The notes under the pieces: generated by a model | The model's input: the letters and a program-made list of their open reading frames with translations, nothing else | Told to the model about the DNA's origin: nothing | The model's database searches: none | Source: Bacillota bacterium | GTDB taxonomy: Bacteria; Bacillota_I; Bacilli_A; RFN20; CAG-288 | Direction: 5' to 3' | Length of the DNA stretch: 16,319 nt | Assembly: GCA_023398335.1 (NCBI GenBank) | Contig: JAEWSJ010000029.1 | Span: 1 to 16,319 of the forward strand | In this document: positions 12,545 through 16,319 of the stretch, one piece after another | How the letters are laid out: every line of letters begins with the position of its first letter | Position numbering within the stretch: the stretch's first letter is position 1 | Program-made: the position numbers and the translations under genes

Positions 12545-13150
12545 ATGAAACTTAATTTACCTAATAAATTAACATTGCTTCGTTTTATTTTAGCGCTAGT
12601 AATGATAATCTTGTTTAGTTTTCCTTATGCTAGTTGCGGCTGGACTCCAACTGTAATTCCAACCACAACATTTACGGTTATTGATTTAGTCTGTTGTATT
12701 ATTTTTATTGTTGGCTCAATAACAGATACTTTAGATGGACAAATTGCTCGTAAAAGAAATTTGGTTACAAATTTTGGTAAATTCATGGATCCTTTAGCTG
12801 ATAAATTCTTAGTTAATTCCGCATTGGTGTTATTAGCGTGCTATAAGCAAAGCTATCTTCCAGTTGTTATTGTCGTTCTTATGTTAGGTCGTGATTTAGC
12901 TGTTGATGGCATGAGATTTCTCGCTTCTACTAAGGGCGAAGTAATCGCTGCTAATATTTATGGCAAATTAAAAACTGTCGCTCAAATGATTGCAATTCCT
13001 TTTATTTTCTTAAATGGTTTTCCATTCAATTATTTCTGCGGTGAATATACATATATATTTACTATTGTATTTGCATCTATTGCGTTAGTGTTTTCTTTAT
13101 TATCAGGCGTTATTTACATCTATCGTGGACGTAAATTTATAGTTGATTAA
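12545..13150 (+). CDS. pgsA: Phosphatidylglycerophosphate synthase
   Basis: PgsA joins CDP-diacylglycerol to glycerol 3-phosphate (the product of GpsA in this window) to make phosphatidylglycerophosphate in the membrane. The CDP-alcohol phosphotransferase motif is complete: Asp61, Asp64-Gly65, Ala68-Arg69, Gly78, Asp82 and Asp86. The N-terminal LPNKLTLLR is typical, and at least four hydrophobic segments follow. The length of 201 residues is normal. AAAGGAA precedes the ATG. It lies 30 bp after rnpB with no clear terminator between them, and leads into pncC-recA, the usual pgsA-cinA-recA order. A loop (about residues 27-45, rich in T and P) between the first two membrane segments is longer than in many homologues. 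Confidence 0.94.
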   Translation: MKLNLPNKLTLLRFILALVMIILFSFPYASCGWTPTVIPTTTFTVIDLVCCIIFIVGSITDTLDGQIARKRNLVTNFGKFMDPLADKFLVNSALVLLACYKQSYLPVVIVVLMLGRDLAVDGMRFLASTKGEVIAANIYGKLKTVAQMIAIPFIFLNGFPFNYFCGEYTYIFTIVFASIALVFSLLSGVIYIYRGRKFIVD

Positions 13151-13162
13151 GAAAGATTAAAA

Positions 13163-13624
13163 ATGGAAGAATTTGAGTTATTTAAATTATTAAAAGATAA
13201 AGGATATACTCTTTCATCGGCGGAATCACTTACCGGTGGTGAATTTGGTTATATTATTACTTCACATCCTGGCGCAAGTAATTACTTTAAAGGTTCATTA
13301 GTTACTTATGTTAATGAAATTAAAGAAAAATTAGGAGTTAAGAAAGAAACACTTGATGAATATGGTGCGGTCTCTACTTCTTGTGCTAAAGAAATGTGTG
13401 AAAAAGCTAATGAATTCTTTAAAACAGATGTCGCTATTTCCTTTACAGGAAATGCTGGTCCTTCTGCTTCGGAAGGAAAACCTGTTGGCTTAGTGTATAT
13501 AGGAATATCTATACGAAATAAAACAGAAGTCTTTGAATTTCATTTTAAAGGAAATAGAGAAGAAATTCGGAATCAATGTATAGAAGAAGGAATAAATAAA
13601 TTAATTAATGCATTAAAGATATAA
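13163..13624 (+). CDS. pncC: Nicotinamide-nucleotide amidohydrolase PncC (CinA C-terminal domain)
   Basis: PncC deamidates nicotinamide mononucleotide to nicotinate mononucleotide in NAD recycling. The protein of 153 residues is the CinA C-terminal domain alone, recognised by SAESLTGG (19-26), SLVTYVNEIKEKLG, EYGAVS and TGNAGPSASEGKPVGLVYIG. The N-terminal molybdopterin-binding-like domain of full CinA (about 410 residues) is absent, and there is no room for it, since pgsA ends 12 bp upstream. No good ribosome site is visible, so it is probably coupled to pgsA. It sits between pgsA and recA as full-length cinA does in Bacillus. Confidence 0.92.
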   Translation: MEEFELFKLLKDKGYTLSSAESLTGGEFGYIITSHPGASNYFKGSLVTYVNEIKEKLGVKKETLDEYGAVSTSCAKEMCEKANEFFKTDVAISFTGNAGPSASEGKPVGLVYIGISIRNKTEVFEFHFKGNREEIRNQCIEEGINKLINALKI

Positions 13625-13665
13625 AAAATATCAAGATAATGTATAAATAATATGGAGGAAATAAT

Positions 13666-14694
13666 ATGGCAAACAAAGAGAAATTAACTGATGCCGACTT
13701 AGAAGCGACTTTAAAAGACATTGAAAGAATGTTTGGCAAGGGCTCAATCATGAGATTGGGCGATCGACCATCTCTTGAAGAAGGCGCAATCCCATCAGGA
13801 AGTTTATTACTTGATAACGCCTTAGGAATTGGTGGTTATCCAAAAGGTAGAATAATAGAAATATTTGGACCAGAATCTTCTGGTAAAACAACTTTAGCAT
13901 TGCAAGCAATTGCTGAAGTGCAAAAAATGGGAGGAAGAGCAGCATTTATTGATGCTGAACATGCTATCGATCCAGTTTATGCTAAAGCATTAGGGGTAGA
14001 TATTGATGAACTTATTCTTTCTCAACCAGATTATGGTGAACAAGCATTGGAAATTGTCGATAAATTGGCGGAATCAAATGCGTTTGATTTAATCGTAGTC
14101 GATTCTGTTGCGGCTTTAGTTCCTAAAGCCGAACTTGAAGGCAATATGCTTGATAACTCCGTTGGTGTTCAAGCTCGACTTATGTCAAAAGCATTAAGAA
14201 AAATTGCTGGTCAACTTAATAAATCATTATGTTCAGTTATTTTCATTAATCAGCTTCGTGAAAAAGTAGGTGTATTATATGGCAATCCAGAAACAACTTC
14301 TGGTGGTCGTGCATTAAAATTCTACGCCTCAGTAAGAATTGATATTAGAAAAGCTGAAGCTATTAAGAACGGCGATGAAATTACTGGCAACTATGTAAAT
14401 ATTAAAGTAGTTAAGAATAAAGTTGCTCCACCATTTAGAGCAGCTAAAGTTCAAATAATGTATGGTAAGGGATTATCACATATTGACGAAATGGTTTCAC
14501 TTGCAATCGCTTATGATTTAATTAATAAATCAGGTAGTTGGTTCTCCATTGGAGATGAAAAGATTGGTCAAGGTAAAGAAGCTGCAAAGAAATATCTTGA
14601 AGATCATCAAGATGTTGCAGAAAAGATGGAAGAAACAATTCGTAAAAATCTCAATGAAGGATTAGTTCCAGATTTGAAAAAAGCCGGAATGTAA
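13666..14694 (+). CDS. recA: Recombinase RecA
   Basis: RecA forms the filament that drives strand exchange and triggers SOS self-cleavage reactions. Walker A is GPESSGKTT (residues 68-76), and Walker B is within LIVVDSVAAL. The L1 and L2 DNA-binding loops and the NQLREKVGVLYGNPETT block are intact, and the C-terminal tail is short. The length of 342 residues is normal. GGAGG lies before the ATG, and an AT-rich TATAAA at 13642-13647 could be a -10. No SOS box of the Bacillus CGAAC-N4-GTTCG form was found upstream, so damage induction is not evident. It ends at a strong bidirectional terminator. Confidence 0.98.
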   Translation: MANKEKLTDADLEATLKDIERMFGKGSIMRLGDRPSLEEGAIPSGSLLLDNALGIGGYPKGRIIEIFGPESSGKTTLALQAIAEVQKMGGRAAFIDAEHAIDPVYAKALGVDIDELILSQPDYGEQALEIVDKLAESNAFDLIVVDSVAALVPKAELEGNMLDNSVGVQARLMSKALRKIAGQLNKSLCSVIFINQLREKVGVLYGNPETTSGGRALKFYASVRIDIRKAEAIKNGDEITGNYVNIKVVKNKVAPPFRAAKVQIMYGKGLSHIDEMVSLAIAYDLINKSGSWFSIGDEKIGQGKEAAKKYLEDHQDVAEKMEETIRKNLNEGLVPDLKKAGM

Positions 14695-14700
14695 AAAAAC

Positions 14701-14732
14701 AGTGATTAAGGTTTTTCCTTAATCACTTTTTG
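14701..14732. terminator. Bidirectional terminator between recA and asnA
   Basis: A perfect 11-bp stem (AGTGATTAAGG at 14701-14711, its complement at 14717-14727) with a loop of five T is flanked by T runs on both strands (TTTT after it on plus, TTTTTTT after it on minus). It serves the convergent recA and asnA transcripts. Confidence 0.93.
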
Positions 14733-14740
14733 AATGTTTG

Positions 14741-15742
14741 TTATAAAAGGTGGATGTTGTTTTTTAAGGCTTCATCAATATCTTCTTTACTCCAAGAAGA
14801 TGATTGAACTTCACCAATATGGGCTTTTTCTAAATAGAACAAGCAGATTCTTGATTGACCGATGCCACCACCGATAGTATATGGTAAATTTTTATTGATA
14901 ATGTCTTTCGTATATGGTGATTCAAGTTTAAAATATTCTTCTTTATATTCAAGTTGTTTTAGAATGGAATCTTCATCTACTCTTATACCCATTGAAGATA
15001 ATTCAAGTCCAATATCTAGAACTTTATCATAGACCAAAATATCTCCATTAAGTTTCCAGTCATCATAGTCCGCCGCTCTTCCATCATGTGGCATGTGATC
15101 TTTTAGTGGCCAACCTATTTCATAGATGAAAACAGCTTTGTATTTTTTACAAATGTTGTATTCTCTTTCTTTTCTTGTAGAAGAAGGATATAGTTTCTCT
15201 AATTCAGCTGTGGAAATAAAATGAATTGTATCAGGAAGCTTCTTAGATAATACATTATATTTTGAATTTACTTTATCTTCGATTTTGTTTAATACTTTGA
15301 AAATTGTTCGTACTGTTTCAAATAAGTAGTTAAGATTTCTTTCGCTCTTATCGATTATTTTTTCCCAATCCCATTGATCGACATATACTGAATGAATGTT
15401 ATCGAGAGTTTCGTCTCTACGAATGGCGTTCATATCGGTGTAAAGTCCTTCTTCTTTATCGAAGTTGTATTTCCTTAAAGCGTTTCTTTTCCATTTGGCA
15501 AGAGATTGTACTATTTCAACATCTTTATCAAGAGAAAGAATATCAAACGTTACTGGTCTTTCTATTCCGTTTAAATCATCATTTAACCCCGAGGCTTTAT
15601 CTACGAAAAGTGGAGCGGAGACTCTGATTAAATTTAAAGCACTTGCTAGTTCATTTTCAAAATTATCTTTCACAAATTTTATAGCTTTTTCAGTATCAAG
15701 CAAAGAAAGCTTACTGGTGTAATTATCAATTGGTTTAATCAT
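14741..15742 (-). CDS. asnA: Aspartate-ammonia ligase (asparagine synthetase A)
   Basis: AsnA makes asparagine from aspartate, ammonia and ATP; it is related to class II aminoacyl-tRNA synthetases. Family blocks seen are FVDKASGLNDDLNG, ERPVTFDI, LAKWKRNAL, the GLYTDMNAIRRDE segment, HSVYVDQWDWEK, HDGRAADYDDWKLNGD and the C-terminal GGGIGQSRICLFYL. The length of 333 residues matches the usual 330. GAGGAAA lies before the ATG on the minus strand, and a recognisable promoter lies just upstream. It stands alone, convergent with recA. No T-box or other leader regulator fits in the roughly 22-nt leader. Confidence 0.97.
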   Translation of the reverse strand: MIKPIDNYTSKLSLLDTEKAIKFVKDNFENELASALNLIRVSAPLFVDKASGLNDDLNGIERPVTFDILSLDKDVEIVQSLAKWKRNALRKYNFDKEEGLYTDMNAIRRDETLDNIHSVYVDQWDWEKIIDKSERNLNYLFETVRTIFKVLNKIEDKVNSKYNVLSKKLPDTIHFISTAELEKLYPSSTRKEREYNICKKYKAVFIYEIGWPLKDHMPHDGRAADYDDWKLNGDILVYDKVLDIGLELSSMGIRVDEDSILKQLEYKEEYFKLESPYTKDIINKNLPYTIGGGIGQSRICLFYLEKAHIGEVQSSSWSKEDIDEALKNNIHLL

Positions 15743-15771
15743 TTTATTTTCCTCTTTTTAATATAAGTAAT

Positions 15772-15800
15772 AGTATAGAATAAAAAATATATAGAGTAAA
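15772..15800 (-). promoter_or_regulatory. Promoter of asnA
   Basis: On the minus strand TTTACT (15800-15795) and TATACT (15777-15772) are exactly 17 bp apart. The predicted start near 15765 gives a leader of about 22 nt that contains the GAGGAAA ribosome site. Confidence 0.65.
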
Positions 15801-16108
15801 TTAAAAAAATGCTAATTATGTTGGCATATTTTCTTTAATGAAGAATGATGGATATACAAAATAATATAGAGGTATGTTGCTTCCTAAAGAAAATGTACTG
15901 AATATATTTCTTGGTTGTCGTCAATATTGTTTCTTTCACGAACAATAATGATATTTATCTCACAAAATGAGATGAGGCAGTATTATTGGCATAAGATTAT
16001 CTAGATGTCTTTCACACATATTGGAAATAGTTTCGCAATTATAAACAATATTTTAATCAGAGATTGATACTTATATATTTTTTTATATTTGTCCTTGACT
16101 TAGGGTAC
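15801..16108. other. AT-rich stretch without a recognisable gene
   Basis: No frame longer than about 25 codons with a ribosome site is seen on either strand. The longest short frame (ATG at 15874, 24 codons) has no spaced ribosome site. The stretch leads into a decayed transposase fragment and may itself be eroded mobile-element DNA, but nothing in it shows this directly. Confidence 0.5.
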
Positions 16109-16207
16109 ATATCAATAACCTGGAAGATTTTTTCTATTGTTCAAACGTGTAAAATAAATAATGTAAATGTATCAAAATATATAGAGTATGTTCTTCAAAA
16201 TATAAAT
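16109..16207 (+). pseudogene. Remnant of an IS66-type transposase C-terminus
   Basis: One frame here encodes KIFSIVQTCKINNVNVSKYI and then EYVLQNI. This resembles the C-terminal helical region of IS66-family transposases, whose typical form is Y-S-x-x-E/Q-T-A-K-x-N-x-L/V, a linker, then Y-L-x-Y-x-L-x-x-I. Upstream, the expected catalytic domain is absent and the frame is AT-rich filler. Downstream the frame continues to a stop at 16270 without the usual LLPW ending. It is therefore a small decayed fragment. The identification rests on remembered family pattern over about 30 residues. Confidence 0.5.
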
Positions 16208-16319
16208 TGGTCGTATTTACCGCTGACAGCGATGAACCAATTACTATTGCTGAACACGCAGTATTTCTAACAATTACCGACATTGCTAACAAACTAAAGA
16301 TCTTTATTGAAGATAAAAG
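16162..16319 (+). other. Open frame running off the window end
   Basis: A frame different from the IS66 fragment stays open from 16162 to the last base. From about 16207 it reads like a real protein (LVVFTADSDEPITIAEHAVF, then LTITDIANKLKIFIEDK), with balanced codon use. No ATG with a ribosome site starts it; only TTG at 16207 could serve. It may be the interior of a decayed or frameshifted gene that continues outside the window. I do not recognise it. Confidence 0.3.

Noticed and set aside
13625..13665. SOS box upstream of recA
   Set aside because: No CGAAC-N4-GTTCG-like sequence is present in the short gap.
1..16319. CRISPR array or prophage
   Set aside because: No regularly spaced repeats, cas genes or phage structural genes were seen.

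Overview
The window comes from an AT-rich, low-GC Gram-positive type bacterium (class Bacilli / Erysipelotrichia-like, possibly an uncultured gut lineage such as RF39; the lineage is inference). The evidence is gene content and order: cmk-der-gpsA-hup, dnaD-nth, recU...gpsB-rnpB and pgsA-cinA(C-terminal)-recA are clusters familiar from Bacillus and relatives. TGA ends several genes exactly where family homology ends, so the standard bacterial code is used rather than the Mycoplasma code.

Layout. 1-340 is a non-coding, structured edge holding the 5' half of a tRNA-Leu gene (minus strand, good promoter) that is broken after the anticodon loop, next to diverged repeats that look like mobile-element debris. 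504-3950 is a tightly overlapping operon: a tail-anchored small protein, cmk, der and gpsA, each joined to the next by an ATGA stop/start. 4015-4392 is a monocistronic HU gene with its own promoter and terminator. 4428-5084 is a short CCA-adding/poly(A) polymerase-like protein, convergent with a two-gene chromate-transporter pair (6267-5081, minus). 6393-7683 is dnaD-nth. 7726-7974 is a complete small transcription unit encoding a 31-residue amphipathic peptide. A membrane-bound XRE-type regulator (minus) and degV (plus) then diverge from a repeat-rich control region. 9797-11624 is a MarR regulator - DEDDh exonuclease - recU cluster. 11752-14732 holds gpsB, RNase P RNA, pgsA, pncC/cinA and recA, ending in a bidirectional terminator shared with asnA (minus). 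15801-16319 has no intact gene but a decayed IS66-type transposase tail and an open frame that leaves the window.

Most genes are housekeeping: nucleotide and phospholipid synthesis (cmk, gpsA, pgsA), ribosome and RNA maturation (der, rnpB, cca-like), replication, repair and recombination (dnaD, nth, recU, recA, the exonuclease), chromosome packing (hup) and cell division (gpsB). The less ordinary items are the 31-aa peptide gene, the body-less CCA-like enzyme, three genes whose promoters sit so close to the ATG that their mRNAs should be leaderless, the paired operator-like repeats between the XRE regulator and degV, and the broken tRNA-Leu.
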